Source: Sulfurimonadaceae bacterium (GTDB lineage: Bacteria; Campylobacterota; Campylobacteria; Campylobacterales; Sulfurimonadaceae). Taken from it: a stretch of DNA of 64,000 nt. Under the pieces are notes generated by a model. That model made no database searches. It worked only from the letters and a program-made list of their open reading frames with translations, and was not told the origin of the DNA. The first letter of the stretch is position 1. Each line of letters begins with the position of its first letter. Location: the NCBI GenBank assembly GCA_028683835.1, contig JAQUHB010000002.1:1-64000 (forward strand), in the 5' to 3' direction. Shown here in pieces: positions 52,429 through 62,577 of this stretch. The position numbers and the translations under genes are program-made.

Positions 52429-53820
52429 ATGCCATTTATGCAAAGACTTCAAAGCGCTCTTATACTCAAAACATCACTTCATCAGTCATATGAAACAAAT
52501 ATTGTGGAGCATCCTGAAAAAAAAATATACAAAGCAATCGAGCAAAACAATACTCTAAGAATTCAAGAAAAAATTTATAATGGCTATGACGTAGATCTGC
52601 ATAATTCACACCATATTCCAGCTATTATATATGCAACAATCCACAATCGTGTTGATTGTATCAATCTACTTTTAGAGAATGGAGCAGATATCAATATCTC
52701 CGATAAAAACTCTAGAACAGCTCTACACTTTGCTGTAAACCTTTGTCTTTATGAACTTATCTATTTACTCCTAAAATATGGCGCCAATCCCTTCCTTAAA
52801 GATGATCAAAATCTTTCACCCTTGGAGTATGCACAGAATTATGAAGATAAAAAAAGTATACAACTACTAAAAGAAACAACACAGATTCCTTTACAATACC
52901 ATACTGTTTTAGAGTCTATACAGCATGCAAAACTATATGAATTATCAAAAAATGTCAAAAATAAAACACAATTATTTCAAAAAAATGCACTTTTTCAGTC
53001 TTACATGTATACGGCAGTTTTGAGTGGAAATATTAAACTCATCAACTATCTTTTCAATAAAGGGCTTAATATAGATGAAAAAGACACCAAAGGTAATACT
53101 CCGCTTTTACATGCAATTCTTCATTCTGCACCCTTGCATGTAATAGAATTTTTATGTCATAAAGGTGCAAGTATTGAAGTTAAAAACAGATATGCAGAGT
53201 CTCCTCTGCTCTCAAGTATTAAACTAGGACTCTATGAAATAGCAAATTTTCTTGTTGATTTTGGCGCGAATGTTAATGTCACAGAAAATATCAATACTTC
53301 TTTAACCCTTTGTCATTTTGCTATTCATACGTTTAAAGAAGATGCAGATAAATTTAGAGAGATTCAGACAAAACTGATCACAAAAGGTGCCACGGTGGAT
53401 ATCATTATCAATAAGCTAAAATGGACGCCATTGATGCACTGTGTAACGCAAAAAGAGCTACCGCTTATCAAAGATCATTTTGAGATCTTACTTCAGCTTG
53501 GAGCCAATCCCAATAAAGCTGATCTTAATGGCAGAACAGCCTTAATGCTTGCAACTTCAGTTGCAAACAAATACTATGTACATAGAATGATAGAAAATTA
53601 TGCGAATGTAGATCAAGTAGATAATTTTGGCTGGAATGCGCTTATTTTTGCTATCTACTACTCTCATAAAGAGCTTGTCAAAGAATTGTTAGATGTAAAT
53701 AGTAATATTCATATAGTGACAAATACAGGTCAAACAGCTCTACAAATAGCCTTACAAAAAAACAATCAAGAGATCATCAATCTGCTTAAAGCACATGGAG
53801 CACTAATAGATAAAGAATAA
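52429..53820 (+). CDS. Ankyrin-repeat protein
   Basis: 463 residues from ATG at 52429 (AAGGA 5-6 bases upstream; an ATG-like start at 52324 is not supported). At least nine ankyrin units are visible, e.g. NRVDCINLLLENGADINI, LYELIYLLLKYGANPFL, KLINYLFNKGLNIDEKD, FEILLQLGANPNKADLNGRT and NQEIINLLKAHGALID. No signal peptide or catalytic domain. It is a protein-interaction scaffold with unknown partners. It follows the rpsR hairpin and converges with the YdcF-like gene. Confidence 0.9.
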   Translation: MPFMQRLQSALILKTSLHQSYETNIVEHPEKKIYKAIEQNNTLRIQEKIYNGYDVDLHNSHHIPAIIYATIHNRVDCINLLLENGADINISDKNSRTALHFAVNLCLYELIYLLLKYGANPFLKDDQNLSPLEYAQNYEDKKSIQLLKETTQIPLQYHTVLESIQHAKLYELSKNVKNKTQLFQKNALFQSYMYTAVLSGNIKLINYLFNKGLNIDEKDTKGNTPLLHAILHSAPLHVIEFLCHKGASIEVKNRYAESPLLSSIKLGLYEIANFLVDFGANVNVTENINTSLTLCHFAIHTFKEDADKFREIQTKLITKGATVDIIINKLKWTPLMHCVTQKELPLIKDHFEILLQLGANPNKADLNGRTALMLATSVANKYYVHRMIENYANVDQVDNFGWNALIFAIYYSHKELVKELLDVNSNIHIVTNTGQTALQIALQKNNQEIINLLKAHGALIDKE

Positions 53821-53826
53821 GATATC

Positions 53827-54576
53827 TTAATGTGCTAATATCGTCCACATAAGACCGATATACTCGTGCACCGCTACTTGAGAGTTTTTAAATGACTCAA
53901 CATCTGGTTTTATCCAAATTGATCTGATATTCTTCTTTTTAAAATCCGTAGGCGCTGGAATCGGATTCAGTCCGTTATCTCTGAAAAGTTTTACTGCGCG
54001 TAGCATATGTGTAGCGGATGTCACTAATATAAATTGCTTCTCACCCACAACACTTTTTGCAAAAAGTGCTTCCTCTTTTGTATCTTGCGCTTTTGAATTA
54101 ATAATTATATTTTTTGCAGAAGTACCAAGAGCAAGTGCCATTTTAGCATTTACATCAGAATTGGCCAAAGTCATATCCCTTTTATAACCGGTAAAAATAA
54201 GTTTTGCTGCTGGATATTGTTTTTGAAGCAACACACCCTCTACAACGCGTTTTAAACTAGTGTCTCCGATGATACTAGAAAGCGGCTGAGTTGTGTCATC
54301 ATTATTCTCATTCCCAAGAACATGAATATAAGAGATATTCGCATCTATCGTTTCAAACTTTCCATAAACATCTTCAAGATTTCCTACCAATAAGTTTGAA
54401 AATGGAGGATAGGAAAATAAAAATAATAATATAAAAGAGAAAGAAAGAAAAATTTTCGCTTTTGTAAAACGACTTCTATATAAATAATAAAGACCAACAA
54501 AGAAAAAAAATAAAACAAGTCCGAATGGTTCAACAAAAAACGAAATAATTTTTTTTAAAGTAAAAAGAGTATCCAA
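53827..54576 (-). CDS. YdcF/ElyC-family membrane protein (DUF218)
   Basis: 249 residues. Two N-terminal helices (FFVEPFGLVLFFFFVGLYYL and KIFLSFSFILLFLFSYPPF) precede the DUF218 domain with ISYIHVLGNENNDD, AAKLIFTGYK, ILVTSATHMLRAVKLF and the final VAVHEYIGLMWTILAH. ElyC-type members affect envelope integrity. It lies 120 bases downstream of ilvC on the same strand. Confidence 0.88.
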   Translation of the reverse strand: MDTLFTLKKIISFFVEPFGLVLFFFFVGLYYLYRSRFTKAKIFLSFSFILLFLFSYPPFSNLLVGNLEDVYGKFETIDANISYIHVLGNENNDDTTQPLSSIIGDTSLKRVVEGVLLQKQYPAAKLIFTGYKRDMTLANSDVNAKMALALGTSAKNIIINSKAQDTKEEALFAKSVVGEKQFILVTSATHMLRAVKLFRDNGLNPIPAPTDFKKKNIRSIWIKPDVESFKNSQVAVHEYIGLMWTILAH

Positions 54577-54671
54577 AGAGTGTCCTTACATGTAAACATA
54601 AACACTCTCAAAGAGCGATGGAGTTTCAAGGTGCATAACGAGGAAGCACACTAACGTGCACAACAAGTGAA

Positions 54672-54692
54672 GCAACGCAGAAAATGCGTCGC
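54672..54692. other. Hairpin after ilvC
   Basis: GCAACGCA and TGCGTCGC pair (one mismatch) around GAAAA directly downstream of the ilvC stop. No 3' U-run follows on the ilvC strand, so read-through toward the YdcF-like gene is possible. Confidence 0.4.
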
Positions 54693-54696
54693 TATT

Positions 54697-55794
<1,098 letters not shown>

Positions 55795-55826
55795 TTATAA
55801 TAGCGAAAAATTTAGGAGTTAGTTTT

Positions 55827-56477
55827 ATGAAAAAATTCAATCTTTTTAACGAAATCATCGTGGTAAACAAAAGCGATCTTCTAAGTGCAATCAATATGGC
55901 AAAAACATTTGGAATCAATATTCATGGACAAATAGTTTTTCCCCCTTTTGCAAATAATGAAATGCTTATTTATGAAGGTGAGCATAAAAAAGCTCCAAAT
56001 ATGGGTATCGCCATCCCAAAACCGCTCAATCTTGAAACTGTTTTGGGTAAGGATCTTAAAGTGGTCGTAGATGATGAAAGAGTTCTTATAAAAGCCGCTC
56101 CTGCGTGGCAAAGCATTATAAAACTCAATGTTCTTCGTGCTTCCTATGATGATACGACAGGAGATGGGATTTCAGAATTTTCAAGCAAAGAACTTGAAGA
56201 TTTAGGCTGGCATGCAACAGAGTTCAATATCCAATACAGAACGCTTGTTGATCTAATAGAAGCAGATTGTGAAGGTACACTCTTATGCATTGAAAGACCG
56301 GAACCGTATCAGTTTAGCGGCTTAGGATTTATAGCTGATAATAAAAAAGCATATGAAATAGCATATAAATACACCCAAGAACAGATAAAAGATCTCATAG
56401 AAAATGATGAAGATTATACGCCAGATTCGCTAACTAATGATGAAATAAATGCTGCAGAATATTTTAAAGTTTTGTAG
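55827..56477 (+). CDS. Conserved hypothetical protein
   Basis: 216 residues, soluble and acidic. FNLFNEIIVVNKSDLLSAIN, VFPPFANNEMLIYEGEH, PAWQSIIKLNVLRASYDDTT and DCEGTLLCIERPEPYQFSG are distinctive, but no characterised family is recognised. It is divergent from ilvC (107 bases), and its last 14 bases overlap ruvX tail to tail. Probably a lineage-specific conserved protein. Confidence 0.75.
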   Translation: MKKFNLFNEIIVVNKSDLLSAINMAKTFGINIHGQIVFPPFANNEMLIYEGEHKKAPNMGIAIPKPLNLETVLGKDLKVVVDDERVLIKAAPAWQSIIKLNVLRASYDDTTGDGISEFSSKELEDLGWHATEFNIQYRTLVDLIEADCEGTLLCIERPEPYQFSGLGFIADNKKAYEIAYKYTQEQIKDLIENDEDYTPDSLTNDEINAAEYFKVL

Positions 56478-56865
56478 GTTTTTTACTTAAAAATCTTTCT
56501 AAAATAATCATAGCTGAGATGGAGTCTATTCTTCCATCTCTTTTGTATCTTATCTGCCCTTTCATGAGAGCTTCGGCTTCAAGAGAAGAGTTACTTTCAT
56601 CTTGATAAAAAACTTCACCCTTAAACGCAACAAGATTCATAAAATGTGCCACGCGACGAAGCATCTCACCTTCTGAACTTCCACCCATCGGAATGCCAAC
56701 GACTACTGCGTCCGCACCCCATTCATCTATAATTACTTTCACAGCTTTTGAAGCCTGATCGCGATTTTTTCTTTCTACGGCCTCAAGTGGAGAAACCATC
56801 TTGCCATCAGGTGAATACGCAAGTCCAATACGTTTTAAACCAAGATCAATGCATATAAATTTCAA
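56464..56865 (-). CDS. ruvX: YqgF/RuvX Holliday-junction-resolvase-like protein
   Basis: 133 residues. MKFICIDLGLKRIGLAYSPD has the RNase H-fold Asp, GADAVVVGIPMGGSSEGEM the second core block, and VFYQDESNSSLEAEALMKG the Glu/Ser region; IDSISAMIILERFL gives the C-terminal Asp. Known roles include 16S rRNA end maturation, with resolvase activity proposed. It follows mnmE by 2 bases. Confidence 0.92.
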   Translation of the reverse strand: MKFICIDLGLKRIGLAYSPDGKMVSPLEAVERKNRDQASKAVKVIIDEWGADAVVVGIPMGGSSEGEMLRRVAHFMNLVAFKGEVFYQDESNSSLEAEALMKGQIRYKRDGRIDSISAMIILERFLSKKPTKL

Positions 56866-56867
56866 AG

Positions 56868-58211
56868 TTATTTACCCAGACAGAAACTGCCAAACATTTT
56901 ATCAAGCATCTCATCGTTTTCAAAAGGTCTTGTAATGGAACTCATGGCATTAATAGCTTCTATGACATGAAAGGAAAATATCTCCAATTCCCCATCAACA
57001 AGCGGTTCTTTTGCCTCTGTAATAGCGTTCAGAGCTTTTTTAACAGCTTCACTTTGACGAAGGGAAATCAACATCATCTCATCTGAAGAGTTATTTGTAT
57101 CGATGATTTTTTCCAAGTTTTCTACCAGTTTTTCTGCGCTCTCTTTAGAATTTTGCTTTATATAATCATAATTTTTTAATTTTAACACATCAAACTTAGA
57201 GGACAAATCAGCTTTATTCAAAATAACAATCAACTCTTTAACGTCTTGATATTTTTCAAGCCACTTTAAAATTACATCATCTTCTGCATCAGACTCTCTT
57301 GAGTTATCAAAAAGTGCAACGACTATATCACTTTTTTCTATCGCTTCAATAGAGCGTTCAATACCGATACGCTCAATTTCATCATTCGCATCACGTATTC
57401 CTGCTGTATCAATGATGCGAATAAGATGCGTACCAATCTTGATCTGTTCTTCTATCGTATCACGCGTTGTTCCTGCGATCTCACTCACAATCGCGCGGTT
57501 ATAGTGAAGCAACATATTTAAAAGGGAACTTTTACCGACATTTGGCTTTCCAATTATGGAAACTTTAAATCCTTGCATCAAGCCCTGTCTTGATTCACTT
57601 GCTTTGAGTGTGCGAGAAAGCCTACCATGCAAGGCATCAAGCTTAGCAATAATTTGGTCTACTAAATCCTGAGGCAAGTCCTCTTCAGCGTAATCGATAC
57701 TCACTTCCGAATAGGCTAAGATATGCAACATCTCATCACGAACCTCTTCGACATAATTTTTCAAAGAACCCATCATCTGCGTTGCTAATATCTTTGCCGC
57801 ATCTTCACTTTTTGCTTCGATGAGCTTAGAGATTGCTTCTGCTTCACTCAGATCTATACGACCATTAAAAAATGCACGTTTACTAAACTCACCCGGATTT
57901 GCAAGTCTTGCCCCTGCATCAAGAGTCGCCCTTAAAATAAGCTCAGCAACGATAAATCCGCCGTGACACTGTATCTCGACAACATCTTCTGCAGTAAAGC
58001 TCTGCGCTCCTTGAAAATAGATGACTATCGCTTCATCAAGGAGTTCATTTTTTTGATTATAAATAGGTGTGAGCGTTGCATATCTGACTTTAAAATCAGA
58101 CTTATGAGAAAGTTGTTTTGCAATATCGAGAGCTTTATCACCGCTGATTCTTACAATACTGATAGAACCTATCCCATGCGCTGTTGCAACAGCACTGATG
58201 GTATCTTGCAT
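56868..58211 (-). CDS. mnmE: tRNA modification GTPase MnmE
   Basis: 447 residues from ATG at 58211; a longer frame to 58301 lies inside jag. QDTISAVATAHGIGSISIVR, PGEFSKRAFFNGRIDLSEAE, then G1 GKPNVGKSSLLNML, G3 DTAGIR and G4 NKAD. The terminal CLGK is the catalytic Cys motif. With MnmG it makes the cmnm5 modification at tRNA wobble uridine. The start is one base after the jag stop (TAATATG), so the genes are coupled. Confidence 0.96.
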   Translation of the reverse strand: MQDTISAVATAHGIGSISIVRISGDKALDIAKQLSHKSDFKVRYATLTPIYNQKNELLDEAIVIYFQGAQSFTAEDVVEIQCHGGFIVAELILRATLDAGARLANPGEFSKRAFFNGRIDLSEAEAISKLIEAKSEDAAKILATQMMGSLKNYVEEVRDEMLHILAYSEVSIDYAEEDLPQDLVDQIIAKLDALHGRLSRTLKASESRQGLMQGFKVSIIGKPNVGKSSLLNMLLHYNRAIVSEIAGTTRDTIEEQIKIGTHLIRIIDTAGIRDANDEIERIGIERSIEAIEKSDIVVALFDNSRESDAEDDVILKWLEKYQDVKELIVILNKADLSSKFDVLKLKNYDYIKQNSKESAEKLVENLEKIIDTNNSSDEMMLISLRQSEAVKKALNAITEAKEPLVDGELEIFSFHVIEAINAMSSITRPFENDEMLDKMFGSFCLGK

Positions 58212-58212
58212 A

Positions 58213-59175
58213 TTAATACCCGTTATAGTCGTTGATGATGATAAATTTGAGTCCATCTCTAGTTGAGCGGATTGCGACATATTTATCTGGGTAAGTTTCA
58301 CGAAGTTGTTTCAAAGCTATTTGTACAAGAACACCATCAAGGATTTTCGTTTGAGCACGCCCTTCTCTCTCAATAGTTTCGCATACACCGATAAGGTAAC
58401 GAGAAACTGATTCTTCTTGATTTTTTAAAAATTCTGCAATTTCAAGACGAAGCTGTAATTGGTATTTTGAATTGATCCAGTTAAATATCATATATGAAAG
58501 TGCTTTATATCTATATCCCTCTTTGCCGATTAAAAGTGCTGAATCTTCGCCAGATATCTCAACTAAAAGTGTGGACTCATCATAAAGCTTCACATCAATT
58601 GCATCAATATCAAAGCAGATAAGTTGAAAAAGTTTATTGATCTCTTCTTTGACCGTAAGGACAATCTCCTCGGGAGAATAGCTCTCTGCATCTTCTTTTT
58701 CATCATAAAAATAGTTTTTATCAAATTCATTTTTATAACTTTCTTTATATTGTTCGCTTGTGAGTTCCTCTTCTAAATACTCATCATCTTGATCACTTAC
58801 AAATGATGTCGGTAAAATAGTGTCATTAAGGATTTTTTGTTCAGGGTTTTTATTTTGTTTAACAGAAGATTCAATTTTGTCGTTCTTTTTTTCTTCTATA
58901 TCTAAAGGTTTATGAGGTTTTTCGTGGAGAGGTTCTTGCTTTATTTCAGGTTTTTTTGTAGCTTTCACTTCAGCTTTTGGTTCAATTTTCATCTCTTGGT
59001 TTTGAAAATCTTTTTTACATGAAGCAACAATAATAGCAGATTTTTTAAAAAAACCTAAAAAACCAGAATTTGGATGTTGCAGAACCTCTACTTGAAGTTC
59101 TGTGACAGAGCAGCTGTAATGCAGGGCTGCTTTTTCATAAGCATCTTGCAGATTAGCTGATTCAATTTTTATCAT
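58213..59175 (-). CDS. jag: Jag/KhpB-type RNA-binding protein
   Basis: 320 residues from ATG at 59175, with GGAG 7 bases upstream; it overlaps the yidC end by 14 bases. MIKIESANLQDAYEKAALHY and HPNSGFLGFFKKSAIIVASC form the Jag N-terminal domain. A long Lys/Glu-rich linker follows. The KH domain has SALLIGKEGYRYKALSYMIF-like DSALLIGKEGYRYKALSY, and R3H lies in VSRYLIGVCETIEREGRA. Global RNA-binding or cell-division role in other bacteria. Its place between yidC and mnmE is the standard one. Confidence 0.92.
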   Translation of the reverse strand: MIKIESANLQDAYEKAALHYSCSVTELQVEVLQHPNSGFLGFFKKSAIIVASCKKDFQNQEMKIEPKAEVKATKKPEIKQEPLHEKPHKPLDIEEKKNDKIESSVKQNKNPEQKILNDTILPTSFVSDQDDEYLEEELTSEQYKESYKNEFDKNYFYDEKEDAESYSPEEIVLTVKEEINKLFQLICFDIDAIDVKLYDESTLLVEISGEDSALLIGKEGYRYKALSYMIFNWINSKYQLQLRLEIAEFLKNQEESVSRYLIGVCETIEREGRAQTKILDGVLVQIALKQLRETYPDKYVAIRSTRDGLKFIIINDYNGY

Positions 59176-60763
59176 CTGTCTTCTCCAATTGCTTTTCATC
59201 ACCAACTGCTACTACTTTTTCAAACTGTTTATTTACTATAAACTGCTGGCCGATAGAAAACAAGTTATTAATAAACCAGTACAGAACAAGACCTGAAGGA
59301 AATGTTACAAAGAAGAATGTAAAAATAACCGGTAAAAATTTAAATACTTTCTCTTGTAATGGATCCGTAAAATTACTAGGAGTAATTTTTTGTTGATAAT
59401 ACATTGTTGCGCCCATAAGTATTGGTAAAATAAATAAATGATCCATACGAGAAAGATCTTGAACCCATAATATCCAAGGAGCACCTTGAAGTTCAGGAGC
59501 ATTTAAAAATACACGGTACATCGCGAAGAATACTGGAATTTGTAAAATCATCGGCAGACAACCGCCAAGAGGATTCGCTCCATGTTTTTTGTACATCTCC
59601 ATAACAGCGGCATTCATACGCTGAGGATCGCCTTTGTGTTTTGCTTGTAGTTCTTTGATCTTAGGTGATATTTGCTTCATTTTTTGCATAGATACCATAC
59701 CTTTGTATGTCAAAGGATATAAAACCATACGAACTAAAGCAGTAAGACCGATAATAGCCCATCCCCAGTTGCTAAAGATTGATTCCAACCATGCTAAAAC
59801 TGCGAAAAGTGGGCGTGAAGCAAAAGTAAACCAGCCATATTCTATAGAATTTACTAAAACTGGATCAATTGATTTGAGAGTCGAATATGTTTTTGGTCCA
59901 ACATAACCATGAAGTGCAATCTCACGAGGCGCATCAATATATGCACGAGGATCTCCATTTTTATCACGATCAACTAAAACATTAAGATTTTTGTCAAATC
60001 CATAAAGAATATTTGCAAAATATTGATCAAATGCAGAAATAAGGTGAACATCAGTAAAAGTCGAACGCCCTTCAACATCACCATCTTTAAAAATTGTTGT
60101 TTTTCCATCGCCATAGTAAACCATAGCTCCGGCAACTGTCATCATTTTTGTCTCAATTTTTGGACGTTGTCCAAGGTCTAGGTAGTAACGTGCATCATTA
60201 GACAATGCAACTTTTGCATCATAATGACCATCTTTATAAAATGTAAAAGTTTTTGTAACTGTAAGTTTAGAAAGTGTTTGTGTTAAAACAATACTTTGAG
60301 GTTTATCACTGAGTGTTAAAGTTGAAACATCAGTAGTATAAGGAACTTTAACAGCTTCTTCATTTAAAGCATTATCTGCAAATCTTACTAAAAGAGGCTT
60401 CACACTGTCTGCATCTATAAGCTCAGCATGTTGTCCTTCTGCTTTATCATATTTTTTTTGTAACATAATATGTGAGGAAATACGTCCCAAAGTATCTATA
60501 GTCATAGTAAAATCATCTGATTTTACAGTTACTAAACCTACTTTATTTCCTGTTGTCAAACTATTATCAAGCTTAACAGACGCATCTGTCACAGCTGGTG
60601 ACTTCTCTTGTGCAACTACTGAAGTAGCATTTGCCTCCTTTGTTACATTATTTTCCGCCAAAGTAGGTTTTGGTGGAAATATTGTCGTATAACCTATAAA
60701 AAATACAAACGATAGCCCGACAGCTACCAACAATCTCTGATTTGAAGTTAATTTCTCAAACAC
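59162..60763 (-). CDS. yidC: Membrane protein insertase YidC
   Basis: 533 residues. First helix LLVAVGLSFVFFIGYTTIFP, then a periplasmic beta-sandwich of about 290 residues (HLISAFDQYFANILYGF). The insertase core has NWGWAIIGLTALVRMVLYPL, the Arg in the hydrophilic groove, MQKMKQISPKIKELQAKHKG, LGGCLPMILQIPVFFAMYRV and FVTFPSGLVLYWFINNLFSI. It inserts and folds inner-membrane proteins with or without Sec. It follows yidD by 2 bases. Confidence 0.97.
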   Translation of the reverse strand: MFEKLTSNQRLLVAVGLSFVFFIGYTTIFPPKPTLAENNVTKEANATSVVAQEKSPAVTDASVKLDNSLTTGNKVGLVTVKSDDFTMTIDTLGRISSHIMLQKKYDKAEGQHAELIDADSVKPLLVRFADNALNEEAVKVPYTTDVSTLTLSDKPQSIVLTQTLSKLTVTKTFTFYKDGHYDAKVALSNDARYYLDLGQRPKIETKMMTVAGAMVYYGDGKTTIFKDGDVEGRSTFTDVHLISAFDQYFANILYGFDKNLNVLVDRDKNGDPRAYIDAPREIALHGYVGPKTYSTLKSIDPVLVNSIEYGWFTFASRPLFAVLAWLESIFSNWGWAIIGLTALVRMVLYPLTYKGMVSMQKMKQISPKIKELQAKHKGDPQRMNAAVMEMYKKHGANPLGGCLPMILQIPVFFAMYRVFLNAPELQGAPWILWVQDLSRMDHLFILPILMGATMYYQQKITPSNFTDPLQEKVFKFLPVIFTFFFVTFPSGLVLYWFINNLFSIGQQFIVNKQFEKVVAVGDEKQLEKTDDKN

Positions 60764-60765
60764 AT

Positions 60766-61092
60766 TTACCCTTTAAAAGCAAAATTTTTAATTATAAAAA
60801 AGCGGTTTTTTTTATTTGGAACCATCCAATATTTTATAGCATCAATCCCTAATTTTTGGGGTTTGCATCTAAGTTTATCCAAGAGTGGATACTCCACGCC
60901 ACCATCAAAAAGTTGATTGCAACGGAGTATTCTAGTCAAAGTGTGGTAAAAAGCACTTGAAATGTTATTATTTTCGAATTCCCATTTTGCATATTCACTG
61001 CAAGTTGGGTAATATCTACAACTTCCATACCCGATAAGCGTAAAAAATCTCTGATATAACTTTAAAAAGGAGAGAAGAAATTTTCTAATCAT
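60766..61092 (-). CDS. yidD: YidD membrane protein insertion efficiency factor
   Basis: 108 residues from ATG at 61092, overlapping the rnpA end by 8 bases; GTG at 61104 is an alternative. MIRKFLLSFLKLYQRFFTLI, then GYGSCRYYPTCSEYAKWEFE and LRCNQLFDGGVEYP are YidD signatures (CRYxPTCSxYA). It is an amphipathic inner-membrane-associated helper of YidC. Slightly longer than E. coli YidD. Confidence 0.95.
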   Translation of the reverse strand: MIRKFLLSFLKLYQRFFTLIGYGSCRYYPTCSEYAKWEFENNNISSAFYHTLTRILRCNQLFDGGVEYPLLDKLRCKPQKLGIDAIKYWMVPNKKNRFFIIKNFAFKG

Positions 61093-61402
61093 TGCGTAAT
61101 GCACCGGCTTTTATAAAAACTTTTTTGAAATCATTTTGAAGTGAAAGATAGGAGGTTTCTTGGAGTGCAACTTTGGCAACAAAAATATAAGTACCATCGT
61201 TTAGATACGAAGAAAATTCGCTAAAAAGAGCTCTAAATCTTCGTTTAGACCGATTTCGAACCACTGCATTACCAATTTTCTTAGTAGCTGTGAATCCTAC
61301 TCTCTTGACTCCCTTAGCAGGGAGATAAAAAAGTACCACACTGTTTGAGTGTGCATTTTTACCTTTGTTATATACGTACTGAAACTCTTTATGTTGTTTC
61401 AA
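61085..61402 (-). CDS. rnpA: Ribonuclease P protein component
   Basis: 105 residues if translation starts at TTG 61402. KEFQYVYNKGKNAHSNSVVL, GFTATKKIGNAVVRNRSKRR and VFIKAGALRND fit RnpA. The frame is open upstream to 61432 and encodes [15 protein letters not shown], which looks like the normal family N-terminus, so a start at ATT 61429 overlapping rpmH is likely. It binds M1 RNA for tRNA 5' maturation. It lies between rpmH and yidD as usual. Confidence 0.93.
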   Translation of the reverse strand: MKQHKEFQYVYNKGKNAHSNSVVLFYLPAKGVKRVGFTATKKIGNAVVRNRSKRRFRALFSEFSSYLNDGTYIFVAKVALQETSYLSLQNDFKKVFIKAGALRND

Positions 61403-61416
61403 TAATGAAAATTGAC

Positions 61417-61551
61417 TTAAACTGTCAATGATTTACGACCTTTAGCGCGACGTGCATTAATTATTTTACGGCCGTTTTTTGTTGCCATACGAGCTCTAAA
61501 ACCATGAGTACGCTTACGTGGCGTCTTATGGGGTTGGTATGTTCTTTTCAT
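61417..61551 (-). CDS. rpmH: 50S ribosomal protein L34
   Basis: 44 residues: [20 protein letters not shown], then [19 protein letters not shown] and KSLTV, unmistakably L34. Strongly basic. Ends 14 bases before the annotated TTG of rnpA and heads the rpmH-rnpA-yidD-yidC-jag-mnmE-ruvX run. Confidence 0.98.
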   Translation of the reverse strand: MKRTYQPHKTPRKRTHGFRARMATKNGRKIINARRAKGRKSLTV

Positions 61552-61684
61552 GCCAAATCCTCTTTTGAAATTTTAAGTCTGGAATTCTACAAAAACCTTA
61601 CTTAAATAAGGGTTAAGTAAGCCTTCTATTAATATTCTCAATGAATTACCGATGTTACAGAACAAACTTTATAAGGATACTTCT

Positions 61685-62209
61685 ATGAGTACATCAATAG
61701 CGGTGAGTGCATATCAATCACATGATCTGAGCATTATGATAAAAACATCTAGCGGTGACCTTATTAATATTGATCTTTCCAACAAACAATCTCTTAATAT
61801 GCAAAGTAAAAAAGATCAAAACGGTATTGCAGCTTCGCTTTCGTTCTCTTCTATGCAGTCATTTCAATTTTCCGTCCAAACTAATGGTATTGATGCACAG
61901 GATAAAAAAGAGATAGCATCTTTTATAAAACAAGCTCAACCCTATCTTGATAAATATATGAAAGAGTTAGATAATCAAAATGTAATATCCCCCTTAAATA
62001 AAGTTGCAAGAACTATATCTGACCTCTTTATACCTATAAAGAATAGTGATCAAAATACAAAAAACTATACCAAAAGTAGTATTATTGATATGTTTGACCA
62101 AACTTTAAAAAATTCTAATGATACTTCTAGAGTTTTTGATCAAATGAAAAACCTCCTCGATAAAACATTAAAACAATTTGACAAACTTACACAAGCACTC
62201 TACGCTTAA
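61685..62209 (+). CDS. Hypothetical protein
   Basis: 174 residues from ATG at 61685 (AAGGA 7 bases upstream; a longer frame to 61652 is unsupported). SIAVSAYQSHDLSIMIKTSS, SLSFSSMQSFQFSVQTNG and DAQDKKEIASFIKQAQPYLD are its most distinctive parts. The remainder is helical and Lys/Asn/Asp-rich. No signal peptide. Similar Ser/Gln-rich proteins occur near flagellar genes, but I cannot name the family. Its last 4 bases overlap the tetraheme cytochrome tail to tail. Confidence 0.65.
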   Translation: MSTSIAVSAYQSHDLSIMIKTSSGDLINIDLSNKQSLNMQSKKDQNGIAASLSFSSMQSFQFSVQTNGIDAQDKKEIASFIKQAQPYLDKYMKELDNQNVISPLNKVARTISDLFIPIKNSDQNTKNYTKSSIIDMFDQTLKNSNDTSRVFDQMKNLLDKTLKQFDKLTQALYA

Positions 62210-62553
62210 AGCTTCAAAAACTCTCTTAGTGGTCGTTCGTGGGACTGTTGTGGCGGTGAAGAAAGAAGCTGTTCATTAAGTTTCATATGGCAATCTCTAC
62301 AACCACGAATCACTTTATGCTCTGCAATATTGGGTTTCTCAATTTTTTCAATACTGTGACAAGCAAAACAATCACTTCCACAATCCGCCATAGCGTTTGG
62401 ATTTGCCGAGTGACACTTTATGCATGTAAGCATAGGTTTATGTCGTAAGTCTGTATTGATCTTTGGAAGAAGTTTTGGATGACACGTAAGACAGTCGCCC
62501 GTACATGCCATCAAAGAGATATAAGCTATGAGTATTAAGGTTATTATTTTCAT
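62206..62553 (-). CDS. Small tetraheme c-type cytochrome
   Basis: 115 residues. Signal peptide MKIITLILIAYISLMACTGD, then four CxxCH motifs: CLTCH, CIKCH, CFACH and CRDCH. Additional His in LRHKPML and IAEHKVI could supply axial ligands. A Cys at the signal peptide end (LMAC) makes a lipoprotein possible. A periplasmic electron carrier resembling the NapC/NrfB-like small multihemes. Next to clpB on the same strand but probably independent. Confidence 0.88.
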   Translation of the reverse strand: MKIITLILIAYISLMACTGDCLTCHPKLLPKINTDLRHKPMLTCIKCHSANPNAMADCGSDCFACHSIEKIEKPNIAEHKVIRGCRDCHMKLNEQLLSSPPQQSHERPLREFLKL

Positions 62554-62577
62554 AAAAAATTATAACCATTTTTTTAT

